Source of the DNA: Enoplosus armatus
Lineage: Eukaryota > Chordata > Actinopteri > Centrarchiformes > Enoplosidae
NCBI RefSeq assembly: GCF_043641665.1
Contig: NC_092195.1
Span: 16,645,774-16,709,773, forward strand
DNA: 64,000 nt
Direction: 5' to 3'
Shown here one piece after another: positions 1 to 12,030 of the stretch; position 1 is the first letter of the stretch; each line of letters starts with the position of its first letter. Made by a program: the position numbers and the translations under genes. A model generated the notes under the pieces. The model was not told where the DNA came from. It was given only the letters and a program-made list of their open reading frames with translations, and ran no database searches.

Positions 1-2429
1 GCGCAGGCAGGCCAGCAGGAACAGGAGCCCACCGTAATGTGATTTTGTCTCGATTAAAATGGTGGGAATTGGATCTGAGGTAAAAGGCCATGTCAAGAGA
101 GAACAAATGGGAGCGGCGGCACACGGAGGAAGATGAACGACTGTCTGGGAGATGGAGAGATGAGATGGAGGGGAGGAGGTGATGGAAAGAGAGAGAAAGG
201 CGGAGAAAGAGTGGGGTGCTATGGGTCTATATTAATCCATTATGGAGAGGGCTCCTTCCCCTCCTCTCCTCCACACATGATGATAGCACTGACCTCCTCA
301 GGGGAGGGGGAGCCATGAGCTGAGAGTAGCTGTACATACATCCTTCTCCTCCTCCTCCTCCTCCTCCTCCTTGTCTTCCTCTTCCTTTCCTTTTCCCTCT
401 CCTTTTTCATCTGCTCTCACCTGATTCCACCTTTGCTGCTCCACCTATATGCTTTTTCCATTTACTTCCATTATTTGTGTGTTCCTCCTTATGCTCCAGA
501 TGTTCTTCACTATTCGGTACTGTTCCTCTTCCATGTGCCTTCATTTTCCGTTTCCATTATAAGTTTCCAGAGCTCTATGGCCAGCTCTTACAAAGTAGTG
601 TGGTGAGATGGAGGTATTTTGGAAGGAAAAGAGGTTGTTTTTTTTCTCCTTGGACAATGTTCGGGAGCTGATAGTTGGAGCACTTCCAAAGCTTGGATGA
701 CCATGAAAGTCTTCCAGTTAAATCATGAGACAAATAAAGGTGAGAAACTATGTTAAAAAAGATCAAGTCTTCAATGAAAAGTATGAGATACATGCTAAAA
801 AAATCTAAAGGGGCGGGGTGTCAACTACAACTCCTGTGGAGCAATGTTGTATGAATCAAAATCTGTTTCTCCATACTGTAGTGTGGTGACTGAAGCTGAG
901 GGTATCGTAGTGTTTAGAGCCATCTGCTCTACCAAACTGAAGGAAAAAAAACGTAATAACAAAGTTGAAGTAATCATTCAAAACTGATGGCTAAATCACT
1001 GCATTATCCTGGGGACTCCCATGTCTCTGAAGAACATTGAAATGCTGAAAAATCGGCTTGAAATGAATATTGATTTTCATCATGCTCCTTTCCTGGCTTC
1101 TCCTGGTCACCCAGTTTCTCCTCCATTTACCTTCAGTTTCCCTCTTCTTCCTCCTTTAGCTCTTCATGGTCTGGATTTCCCTGTTACTCTTCATCTTTCA
1201 ACCCCCTGCTTTTAATTCCATCTTCCTCCTCCTGCTTCTGCTTTAACTGGATTGCAAAGACTAAAACCAGCCAGAGTTTTCTTCTTAAGTAGCTTCTTTC
1301 CCCTCTTCCCACACACACAAACAGATTTGACCTGACTGTCATTTATCTCATTATATCAAGTCCCTTCAGACAAGGAGATAAACATGGCCAGCTTGTAGAA
1401 TCCATGTATTCTGTAATAAACCTTTTTGACGGAGAGTATCTCTACACGCCCAGACTGAACATGGAGATACTGATAACAACATATATCTCATGTATGTGCA
1501 ACATTTACACAATGTACGCCGACCCAGAGTCTATATGACAGTAAACACATGTACTGTCAGGAAAAATATAGTCAGTACATGCACTGCTGACACGCGTATA
1601 ATATATTTAGTCCATGTGGGACTGCAATATTTCACACAGTGAACAGTGTGTATTAGATCCATCATGAGCGTGGATAATACCATCTCTCTGTTTGCAGAAA
1701 ATCCATGCAAAAAGTTTGCCGAGATGATTACTGAATTGAAAGGAGGGACTAGTTTTTTTGGTACAGAAAAAATGACCGCGATCATTTTACTTTTTCATTG
1801 AAATTATTGCTGCCATGATAACTTTTCAGAGTTGTAAAATCCTCCTGCAAATACGTATGAAGTGTTTGGGTGTCTGAAAAGCCTTCAAACTGGTCTTCCT
1901 GGTCCATACTTCATCTTCATACTGGTACATTACCAACGAACACGGCCTTCAAGTGAAGCCAACTTTGCTGTTTGGACAAAATCCAATGATAAAGATCAGT
2001 ATAGTATGTATTTTTTATGCACTGATATTAAAATGCATCTACCGTTTCTCTTTTTGACAACACAGACCACAACAGCAAAAAAATAATATCCCATTCAATT
2101 TCTCCCCCAAAATACATTTCAAGCTTTAGAACTGACACGAAGATACCGTTTCTTTTAAATTGTGATCTGTACCTTGATATCTTATCAGCGAGTAGTAAAA
2201 TGCAATGCAACACAAGGTGCACTGTGATAAGAATATGATCTGATCTGCCAGAAAAAACGTGAGAGTACAAATGCAGTCTGTGCTGTGTTTGTATTTGTAA
2301 GAAACTATCGCCCACGTTGTAGAAACTACTCACTCATAGGTTTGACGTCAACTTGCCTTTACCTCCTCCAAACAGTGAAGGCAAGGCAATACTGTAATAA
2401 TATCATGATAGCATGCCTCTGCAAACATT
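1..2429. other. Non-coding sequence, left edge
   Basis: No coding signal on either strand. Purine-rich at 120-230, a (TCC)n tract at 345-372, T/C-rich at 1080-1260. All ORFs are short and low-complexity. Confidence 0.6.
345..372. repeat. (TCC)n microsatellite
   Basis: Nine or so consecutive CTC/TCC units within a pyrimidine-rich stretch that continues to about 410. Confidence 0.9.
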
Positions 2430-2700
2430 TAGAAAATATAGAGCTTAATCAATTAGTTGACCAACAGAAAATAACTCGGTTTGATAATCGATTAATCGTT
2501 AAGTTTAATTACCTAGTTCCATCTTCTCCAATGTGAGGAGTTGCTGCTTCTCTCTGCTTTATATCATTGTAGGCATATCTTTGGGATTTGAACGGATATA
2601 CAGTATATTGACATGCTAGATTAAACAATTAATGGGTGAATCGAGAAAATAATCTGCAGGTTAAACAATGATATGAACTGTTTGTTGCAGCCCTATTATA
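2430..2700. repeat. Teleost ATCGATTAATCG-type interspersed repeat, copy 1
   Basis: Contains gataatcgattaatcgtt, aatcaattagttgacc and a terminal gttgcagcccta, all hallmarks of a DNA-transposon-like repeat abundant in fish. Similar fragments occur at 5400-5690, 20446-20597 and 28730-28995. The interior is diverged and no ORF is present. Family named by recall only. Confidence 0.6.
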
Positions 2701-4385
2701 TATATAATAAATACATTAAATTGTCATTTTGTGTCTCCTGTTAAAGTGTGACCCCATGTGTTTTTAATTATAAGAGATTTCACACCTACTGTCTTGTTGG
2801 AAACACAACGTAGAAGGAATGTTGTATTAAATCTGTGGATTTAACACTGTAGGCAGTGTGCTGCTTAACTAAAAAAAAAATGGCAAGGTACCATTTATAG
2901 TGACAAGTCACATTTCATTTGATAAAGGCTAGACATGCTGTAATCATGGTGTGAAGCATGATCAGAGTGGCTGTGAAGAACCAGCCTGCATTGCAGAGCG
3001 CTCCCTTGGGTGATTCTGGGCAGAGAAAAGTGATCTGTGATGAATCTCTTGTTAAAAGGTCAATACAAAATATCAGCTGGCCAGATTGCTTGCATTGATT
3101 TGAACTAGAATGTTTTGGAGACAGAGACATTTGGCAGCGGCCAGAGAGCGGCCCTTGTGGTGAAATGCTGTGTTGAAAGGCCACCCTGACAATGATGGAG
3201 ATTTCTAAAAGCAAAAAGGCAGTAAATTAATCTTTCTGAGGGAAGAAGAACTTTTAAAAAGGTGAAAACCCTGCGGCGTAAACTCAAGAGAACCAGCAGG
3301 ACTTTGGAGTGTTTTTTGACCTGCACCAGGTCACACAGACTCATCAGTTTTCTGCTTTTCTGCATTATCCACAACAGTGACCAACACGGGCCTCCTCTTA
3401 CCTCTTGTTACAGGTACTATGTATCCATGAGCTCTGAGTGATTTTTATGTCTCCGATTGTTTCATTTGAGTAATTGTAAGAGGCCTTTAACCGTAGGATT
3501 ATCCAGTATCTTGAAAGAAAAGGAAACAGAGATTAAAGAAAAGTCCAGAAAATAAATATAGTTCCCACAGGAACATGTTTTTTGTTTTTCATATCCAGTA
3601 AATCATCTTGTGACCCCTCAGGTTAGGAACAACTAGTCTAAGTAATCTGAGTGTTTCGAGTTTTTGTTTCTTTGTCTGGGCTTTTTTAGTCATACTGGTT
3701 GTTATTCACATTAAATCAAGTATTTTTCATCACCTATCTTTTTGTTCAGCACCAGATTTGTATCCAGATTAATTCGAATTATCTATAGTTTGATTGATTG
3801 ATGCATTTGAATCTAGTAATGGAATCAACAGAGAAAAATAATATTTGGGTTGGTTTTTTTTTTAAATACAAAGGACCACTGCTAATGTTTATGCTGCTAG
3901 TGTAAATCAGATTAACAACTGACATGCCACCTATCCGAATACACCACTCAGCTCAAAATGTAATGTTAAGTAGCACAAGGTAACATATAGCGTGTAACAT
4001 ATACAGTGTATCACACAAATGAACAGCATATCCCATTAAAAACTGCTGGTGATGACTAATACTGAGCAGGTCCCAGTAGACGTCTCCTGCAAGGTAAAAT
4101 GAAAAAAGTATGCCCCTGCATTACCATTACATATTTATATAGGTTCTGATATAGGTGTGTATGTGTCTATGCATGCATTAGGGCATGTGTGAAAAGGTGT
4201 GACAGCATATGAGAGAGAGAGCGAGAGAGGCTAGAGAGATGGAAAATGAATCAGTGTTGACCCCTGGACCACAGAGCGACTGATGAAATTACCCTGCTGC
4301 TGAATATTGTTTTGAATAGAGCCAACTGTGAGATGGCTTCTAGACACACATGGCTGGAGTACATGCAATCACACACAAACACACA

Positions 4386-4387
<2 letters not shown>

Positions 4388-4438
<51 letters not shown>
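4388..4438. repeat. (CA)n microsatellite
   Basis: About 25 uninterrupted CA units, preceded by imperfect acacaaacacacactc. Confidence 0.95.
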
Positions 4439-4440
<2 letters not shown>

Positions 4441-4516
4441 TCAGTGCCACTTACGGAGCACTGAACTGCAGTGAAAGAAAGTGCCCAATCTCACGTGGGT
4501 AGAGGAAGAAGATGTG

Positions 4517-4518
<2 letters not shown>

Positions 4519-4549
<31 letters not shown>
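4519..4549. repeat. (GT)n microsatellite
   Basis: About 15 GT units, 80 bp from the (CA)n tract and in the complementary sense, so the two could pair as a large hairpin. Confidence 0.95.
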
Positions 4550-4550
<1 letters not shown>

Positions 4551-5273
4551 TTGGGAAATAAAAACATGAAAGTGGGAATTGTGGGGTGGAGAGAGAAATT
4601 GAAAGAAGAAAAATTGAGAGGATAAAAAGAAGAGGGTGAGAGACAGAAGCAGGCACCTGAAGAGTCAAAGAGAGAGGAAAGAGATATGTATATGAAGAAG
4701 AAAAATGAAAAAGACATCCAAAATGAAAAGAAAGGCAAGGACAAGCAGTGAAAAGGGTGAAATAGAGTGCAGCTTATTTGAATGGCTCTCAGACTCAAGT
4801 CTTTGACTCTCTTCCCCCTTGTTCCGCTTTGACTGAGCCTGCGCCTACTAATGTATCGATCTGGGACGGGGACCGACTGAAAAGACTATGGAGTCATTTA
4901 AAGTTTAGTCTGACTTACTATCGCTCTCAAAAAGACCAGAGTTAGACATGATAGCTGCAATTTAGTAGTCCTGTCCTACTCTCTGCGTCTCTTTGGCACA
5001 CTGTGATTGTTACTACTTTAACTTCATTCTTTGACTTCCCTCTCCCAATGCCCCGTGTTTTAGCCACACTTGAGATCCAAGATTATGAGACCACACCTCT
5101 GGGTCTGAAAATGTCCGTTACAAGTCTCCTGTTGCTGCATCTCTTTTCAATCTACAGGCTATTTTTGTTGTCTTTCAGTTACTCGTGTGTTGTTATGCAT
5201 TCACTGGACGTCAAGTTCTGGTCACAATGAGAGACTTATCAGTCATCAGATTACCTGACCAGCGAAATCTCAA

Positions 5274-5293
5274 ATCATCATCATCATCATCAT
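5274..5293. repeat. (TCA)n microsatellite
   Basis: Six to seven atc/tca units. Confidence 0.9.
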
Positions 5294-5399
5294 GTTACAA
5301 ATTACACATGTATCATAACACAACAAGTATCTCCGCAGAGGGCTGGTGAAAGGCCTCCATTTTGTTAGTGTTATATGTTGATGTTGTCATACTGTAAGA

Positions 5400-5690
5400 G
5401 TTTGGAGTTAAACAATTACTTAATCAATCAGTCAGGAGATTGATAGAAAATCAATGAGCAGCTATTTTGTTAATAGATCAGTTGTTTCAATCATCCTTGG
5501 TTACAGTTTCTTAAAATGTTTGATTTGTTGCTTCTTTGTCATAAATGAAAGTAAACTGAATATCTTTGGGTTGTAGACTGTTGGTTGGACAAAACAAGCA
5601 GTTTCAATATTTCACCTTAGGCTTTGGGAAATCCTAATGGGCCCTTTTCCCTATTTTCCATTATTCAAGATAATAATCGGCATAGTTTGG
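5400..5690. repeat. Teleost ATCGATTAATCG-type repeat, copy 2
   Basis: Shares with the 28.7-kb copy, in the opposite sense, the segments aaactgaatatctttgggtt, ggacaaaacaagcagttt and the ttaggctttgggaaat region. It begins with acaattacttaatcaatcag. Diverged and non-coding. Confidence 0.6.
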
Positions 5691-7679
5691 CCTTTAGCAG
5701 CAAAATTCTCCAGCTTGAATACTAACCATTATTTCTAATCCGTAAAACGCTGTTACAAGCCAGTGCTCCTTAAGTATTCATATCAAATTAGTGTAATCCT
5801 GTTAAATGCAACCGGTTTCAACTCAGGCAGTTATGCTTAAAGCTTCACTGGGCATGTAAAAAATGCAGCCTTCTTAACAGGCAGAATTATAAACTAAAGC
5901 TCAAAAACTTTTATTGGCCACATGACATTCTGACAAATGACGACATAAACACTTCCTGATGATTTATTTTCCAGAGCCACTAAGTAAAAGAAATTGCTCC
6001 TGAGTTACGTGTTTTTTCCACATTTTCAGAATTTCACTTCTAAGGCCTCCTGCTGTAGCTCCACCGAAATGTTTACAGCATTGCAGGAACCACAGGACAA
6101 CACCTACATTTGATTACTATGGTGTTTTTCCAGTATTTGGGGACGATTTCGGTCACAATATCTGTAATCATGTCACAGTAATTGCATTACATGTAATCCT
6201 CAGCGTAAGATATATGCAATCTGGTGCTCTGCAGCCTTGTCAGCCTGTCTGGATGCCTGGGGACGAGAACACTCACAGCGTTGTCGGGGCATTAGGAGAA
6301 CATTACAGAGACAATGGGAACCATGACAGGGAATCATCATTGTGTGTTTTGATTCTATCATTGTGAACAATGAAGCATTTCCCCCCCTGAGGCTCAGTGG
6401 TGAGATACTATGAGAAACTGCAGGACTAACGCTGAGAATGTCCCCGGAGGATGTGGAAGATGAGGAACATGTCAGTCTGCATGAAGACGTTTTTGCACAA
6501 CAGCACAACCGCACACGCATAGACACGAACAATACACTTTCCTGACAAGTGGCAACCGTGAACGAAATCATTTCATTCCCCGTCAAATCCTCACATGAAC
6601 ACACACACCAAAGAAGTTAGTACATCAAAAGTCACGCGTGTCGGAGAGAAGAAGCATGCTTCTTGGCCAATACATTCAAACACACACATACGTCCTTTTT
6701 TTTGTCTTTAAAGATGGACATTACATCAAATTATACCGCAAAAAAATGTTTATCCTGTTTACAATCAAAATTCAATAAGTTTCTGGATCTTGAAACATGA
6801 AAGACTAAGGCAGGTCGCTACAATAGAATCACCAACAGTGAAACTCAAAACAAGGTGATTTGCATTGGAAAAAAGACAGAGACAGAGACATTTTCTCACT
6901 GCACTGACTTAATTACAGAAGAAAATGTCAAATGACTTGATAAAAAGGGGATTTTTGCAGTGTAGGTGATCATAGGCCCTGCCTTGACCTGGCCTGAGAG
7001 ATAAACAAATGTGATCGGGCAGGAGGGCCAGAGAGAGACCTCCAGGATCAGGAGTGTCAACAACCTGGCAACACGAAGCCTGTCATATGTATCGTCAATC
7101 TGTGTGAGAGAAGCCAAAATATTTTGACATGCTCGCTTTTTGTTCAAACCTTGTGCGGCATCCTAGATGCAGAATGGGTTGTTTTTCCCCGAGGACACTA
7201 AACATGGGCAACTATGATAAATTGTCATACCTGTCACTCATTTCATTCCCGTCACCCCAGATCTGTTGGATCAGGACGTTTTTGTGCTGATATCATGTAG
7301 TCTTGTCCCAGAATTTTTATTACCCACATGTAGATACAAGTATGCAGCATCCCTTCATCCTTTTCACTGCAGAAACTATTAACACTACCACTTTCTCTCG
7401 TTCCTCTTCCTCCATGTGCGTCTCTTGCTGGCAGGAGATAAAGTGGAAGTGACACTTGTGTGGGAAAGATGATATTTATGCAGCGCGCAGAGGTCATTTG
7501 TTAAAAGAAAAATGGCTTATTACTGGCCACGCATGATGAAACAAAGGATTTATTCTCACCTCAGGTTTTCTTTGCAGTCAGCCTCTCCCTGTAAAACAGC
7601 TGGGATTCTCTCTCCTCTGTCTCCTCCTCACTTACTAAATCTATACATTTTTTCACACTCTCGCCCTCCTTCTTCTTCT
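5691..7679. other. Non-coding region
   Basis: No gene seen. A 134-codon minus ORF at 6200-6604 has no recognisable domain or splice partners and is probably chance. Pyrimidine-rich at 7600-7690. Confidence 0.5.
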
Positions 7680-8060
7680 CTCCCACTCAGGGCTGATTAA
7701 CTCGGAGGACAAATTACAGCCTTGTATCTATTAGTGCCGTCCAGGTGCTCTGGCCTATTGAGCGATCAGAACTAAAAAGGTCTGCGAAATACACCCGGCT
7801 GCCAAGCCCCTTAGATTTAGATGAAGTCTCTTTATGCACCAAAGGACAAAGGAACATGACAGTTTGGAGATGACATCATTTTGGTTTTGCACCAGCTATC
7901 TGCTCTGCAGTCAGATTGGGCAGCAGATTTATGATCTGTTCACATTATTCTAACTGGCTGCTCTCTCTGTCCTTCTAAAATAAATGATTGTACACAGGGA
8001 GTTGATTTAATTTGTGCCATGCTGAGTCCCCAGTCAAATTAAACTGAGTGTTTACTAGGG
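7680..8060. other. Candidate conserved non-coding element
   Basis: A unique, balanced-composition block with dense TF-like cores: gctgattaact, atctattagtg, ccaaaggacaaag (TCF/Sox- or nuclear receptor-like), gatgacatcat, ataaatgattg. No repeat or ORF explains it. Enhancer function is inferred from composition only. Confidence 0.3.
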
Positions 8061-8369
8061 ATAAATGCAGAATGGCCACTGCACAAAAAGACCTACAAAC
8101 GGAAGGAGCTCTGGCAGCCAATGAATGTAAAGAGGAACAGTGTGAACTCCACGCTCACGCAGCTGGGCATTTGTCGGGACAGAAGACACAGTTCATTTTC
8201 CTCTTTCTGGTAAAGAATGCTCAGATATGACGTCACCTCCAGGCTACAACAACATAGACTCCGTGGGATTTTTAATACTGTCTAATGAGCCGATCGGGTC
8301 CCACTCGTTTAAAAAAGTCCTCTATAGTCCTATATAAGCATTTTCTGATCTGACATCCCTATCAGCAGG

Positions 8370-8475
8370 ACAATATCATTTGTCATCCATCTATTTCCAT
8401 CCATCCATACATTTTCCTGCGTTTATCCAGGTCCGGGTCGCGGTACCCCAGAGTCTCCTACCAGTTGGCAATGAC
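8370..8475. repeat. LINE/SINE tail-like fragment (CATCCATCC..CGGGTCGCGG)
   Basis: The words catctatttccatccatcc, gcgtttatccaggtccg and ggtcgcggtacccc match the 3' portion of a non-LTR element very common in fish. It is short, 5'-truncated and degenerate. Confidence 0.6.
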
Positions 8476-9581
8476 CAGAAAACCTCCAAAGGAAGGCGCT
8501 GATTCACACTAATTTTTCAGTGTTGTTTTCAACCGTTGCAAAAATCAAACTATGTTTTATATATATCATCATCATCAATGTCCAACAGTGGTCTCTGTGT
8601 CCAACATTTTGTTGTTCTGTAACAACTTCACATTTCACGTATCCTCCTTTACTCCCTACGTGAAAGAGCCATAATATCTATGACCCCTGGAGGGTTTTGT
8701 CAGTTCAACATATTTCATGTTACTGGCTATTTGCTGAAATGACTAATGTCTACTTCTAATTTTTCATGGGAGGACAGTCTCCTCCTGTGGGTGGGCAATA
8801 GGGATACAACCTCCTATCACCACATATGTAAAGTAATACAATGGAAATTCAACTGAGAAAACCATTTACAGATAAACTACATAGGAAAATTCTGTTTTTG
8901 GCTAATCCAGTGAATTACATACCAGAAAAATAAAGGTACTTCATCACATTGATACAATGATAGGTGCGATGAGGTGCGATAAACAATATAGCAAAGTGAA
9001 TGAGCTGACAAATTACTTCACATCATATTGCAGTAGATATATAAAGCAGCTTCCTCCTGCTCTGTCCAGAAACTGTCCTCCCAGACTCTCTATATATCTA
9101 AAAAGCGTTAACCACTCAAGTTTCTTTAAATGAGCTTCTCAAGTGGTTTGCCATATGTATTACTTATAATACTTATAACCTCAGTCTGAGAGTTTTCTGA
9201 CCACATACATGTGTATCAAATGCAGGTTTTCCCTCACTGTTTTCCGGCAAATGCCATATATTTAATGTGTGGCTGTTGTTTCAGACATGATCTACTAAAT
9301 AAACTGATCATGAGAAGAGATTTATGTGCCTCACCACCGTTAAACAAGCACCTGGAGGAAACACTGAAAAGGCCTTATGTTGTCATTTTGGATGGTATAC
9401 ACAACCCTTTTGTTTACATTTAGATTACGAATTGTGCCTTTAATACATTTTCACATACCTCCAAAGCTTTCCTCTGGACTAGATACATCAGATTGGACTG
9501 GACTGGACTATTTTTCAAAATGGGAGCTCTGAATATTATTCATATCAAGAACATGACATTTACACAGGCAAGTCTCTCTCT

Positions 9582-9600
9582 CACACACACACACACACAC
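9582..9600. repeat. (CA)n microsatellite
   Basis: Nine to ten CA units after a short CT run. Confidence 0.9.
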
Positions 9601-9816
9601 GTGACATGTATAAAACCGAATTAGATATAGAGACAGGTTCATTCACCTGAATGTCATACGAGCTAATGAACACATCACAGACAGAAAACAGAAAGTGTAA
9701 AATCCAATTAAATGGAAGATATTTTAATAAGATTCACATACCCAAAACAGCACACACGCCTACCACACATACATTCATGACAAAACCTTCAACGGTTTAA
9801 GTTTACATTTCTCAAA

Positions 9817-9840
9817 ACACACACACACACACACACACAC
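9817..9840. repeat. (CA)n microsatellite
   Basis: Twelve CA units. Confidence 0.9.
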
Positions 9841-11152
9841 TGATAAGCATGTATGCATCCACAAAGCCAGGGCCGCTGGTCCTTCATTACTTATTAATGC
9901 TTTCAGACAACCTTCGTAACTGGAGAGCTATTTCGGGGGCCTGAATGATCTTCGAATCATCTGCCAGGGAGCCAATCTCTCCCTGTGCTCATCACTCTCC
10001 CGCCCCGACTCTCATCACTTTTTCTCCTCCTGCTCATCACTCCTTTCCTGAGAGCAGGAGGATGGCTACGGCCAGGGCATGACAGGTTGGAGGGTGTGTG
10101 TGTAAGAAACAGACAGAAAGAGTGACTGTGGTGCATCATGTGGTTAGATAATGCCAGGTCATGCTTGTCTGACACTGTGCAGTCAAAGGGCACCCTCTAT
10201 AGGTCGTTGAGCAAACTACATCCTGATACAATGGGTCAAAAAGGTCAAAGAGGAAATCATAAAGACCCCACAAAATCATGTCTTCAAATTATTCAGTCAC
10301 TATTCCAGCCAATATTGAGAGACTGCTGGGGTCATGATGGTCTACATTTCTGGCCTTGTCCATTCCACAGAGAAATATCTATCATGCAAGTACAGTTTTG
10401 TTTTGGAGGAGATGGCGCCAAAAATATGCTTCCAGCAGCTTCCTCTGTGGAGCAATAAGGTTGCCCCGTGCTTGTACTGCTCTCATTATCCAGTCAAACC
10501 AGTTTCATAATAGCACAAACAGGTCTTACGGGAAAGATTTTCAGGGTTTCTTGCCTGAACTTACTGATCTTCTCAGAGATGATCTTCCTTCTGACTGACA
10601 GCTGAAAATGAAACAAAAAAAGAGAATGGAGGTGGATGAGGGAGATGTGAAAGTGCATTCCCAAGGCAAAGGAGCAGGAAGACGATGTGCAGCAATGACA
10701 GAGGATTACATTAAAGGTATATGCAACTGTGAGCGAGAGAAGAAAGATATGAAATAATGCTAAAGGAGAAGACTGAAGAAAAATTTAATTTTAAATGAAT
10801 GCAGCACAGAAACAAAAATAAGTTTTGTAGGCATCATAATCTCTACACAACTATTGAAAGAAACTATTTAATAAAAAGTTTTACAAATTATACAATTTAA
10901 TTAAAAACGAATCCAGTCAGTTCAAAAACATGAACATTATCAGTGACTTAAAAGACTGTTTTAAAAAGCCCCAAATGTATTCAAAATTTAAAAAACCCTC
11001 TACACTGACACATTATTTACATACAGGCTTTAGTTGTTTATTGAAACAGGTTGCCAACAGCAATTAAAGAGACTCAAGAGTGGAGACGGGGATCAATTTA
11101 GTTATAGTCCCAAAATATGAAAAAATCTCCCCAGATTTACCCCAGAAATTGT

Positions 11153-11576
11153 CGTCACCCGGAGCAGGTACAGGTGTTGGGCAGCTCACAAACAGCAGGT
11201 GTGCCAGCTGATTACTCAGTTGTATCAATTAGGCCGGTGATGTCACAGGCCTAAATTGAGAGTATTTGGGTGTTGATATGCATTCATGTCACAAACAAAG
11301 TCATGCAAACCACTTCTGCTCCTCAGAAGCTTTTAGACCAGCGTTTTGAGAAGGTTTATACCTGTTGCTGTAAATTGTCCGTAAATCAAACTAAAAGTTG
11401 TTCACAGTACATTGAGAGTACTGGGTGTTGATATGCACCGATGTTCAATCTGGTGCGACAGATTAGGCCTGTGACGCCTGTGACGTCAACCTAATTGATG
11501 CAACTGAGCAATCAGCTGGCCCACCTGGTGTTTATTAGCTGTTGTTTCTGGACACCTCTAACTGCACCTGATGACG
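11153..11576. mobile_element. Foldback / inverted-repeat element with embedded direct repeat
   Basis: The left arm 11153-11254 and right arm 11463-11576 are inverted copies. Both read cgtcaYc..aggtgttg..caggtg.gccagctgatt, then ctcagttg.atcaattagg and tcacaggcctaa in the same order on opposite strands. Inside, attgagagta..gggtgttgatatgca is present twice in direct orientation (11255-11282 and 11411-11437). The right arm carries a perfect palindromic CRE, tgacgtca (11481-11488). There is no ORF, so this would be a non-autonomous element. Target duplication and family were not determined. Confidence 0.75.
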
Positions 11577-11989
11577 GTTTTAAAGAAAAAAAAAGAAAGC
11601 TTGGAAAAGCAAATTTGCCTCTTTTTTTGGAGTAGTTCTGCTCTTACACTCTAAATATCAGTGAATATAAAACTGCTTGTCATAAGCAAGTATTTTCTAT
11701 ACTGTGATAAACAGCATTTTCCGGTTTTCTTTTTATGAGTATTTCTCACTTCTATCACTGTTATCATTAAGACGTTGCTTCATTCCATGTACTGCATATC
11801 AGCACGTTTTTATGTATCCGTTGTATGTATTATTTACTTCATAGTTTATGTATATGATTTGGCAACAGGTACTATATTTGAATCAAAAAGTTATGCCAAT
11901 AAAGCTTTGGTTGAATTGATATGAGAGAGACAAAACTTACTGTAGCGTTTTGGGGGAAAGTGTCACTTTTACTTTAAGTCTTGTTTGTC

Positions 11990-12030
<41 letters not shown>

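Larger units (their letters stand above)
2701..5399. other. Non-coding region with CA/GT and purine tracts
   Basis: Ordinary AT-rich DNA without coding signal. It contains the microsatellites listed at 4388 and 4519, and a long A/G-rich stretch at about 4560-4760. Confidence 0.5.
8476..11152. other. Non-coding region with CA tracts
   Basis: No coding signal. Contains the two CA tracts listed below and a mixed block around 9880-10080. The 106-codon ORF at 10138-10458 shows no family resemblance. Confidence 0.5.

Noticed and set aside
6200..6604. 134-codon minus ORF
   Set aside because: No domain, no supporting splice signals, composition not protein-like.
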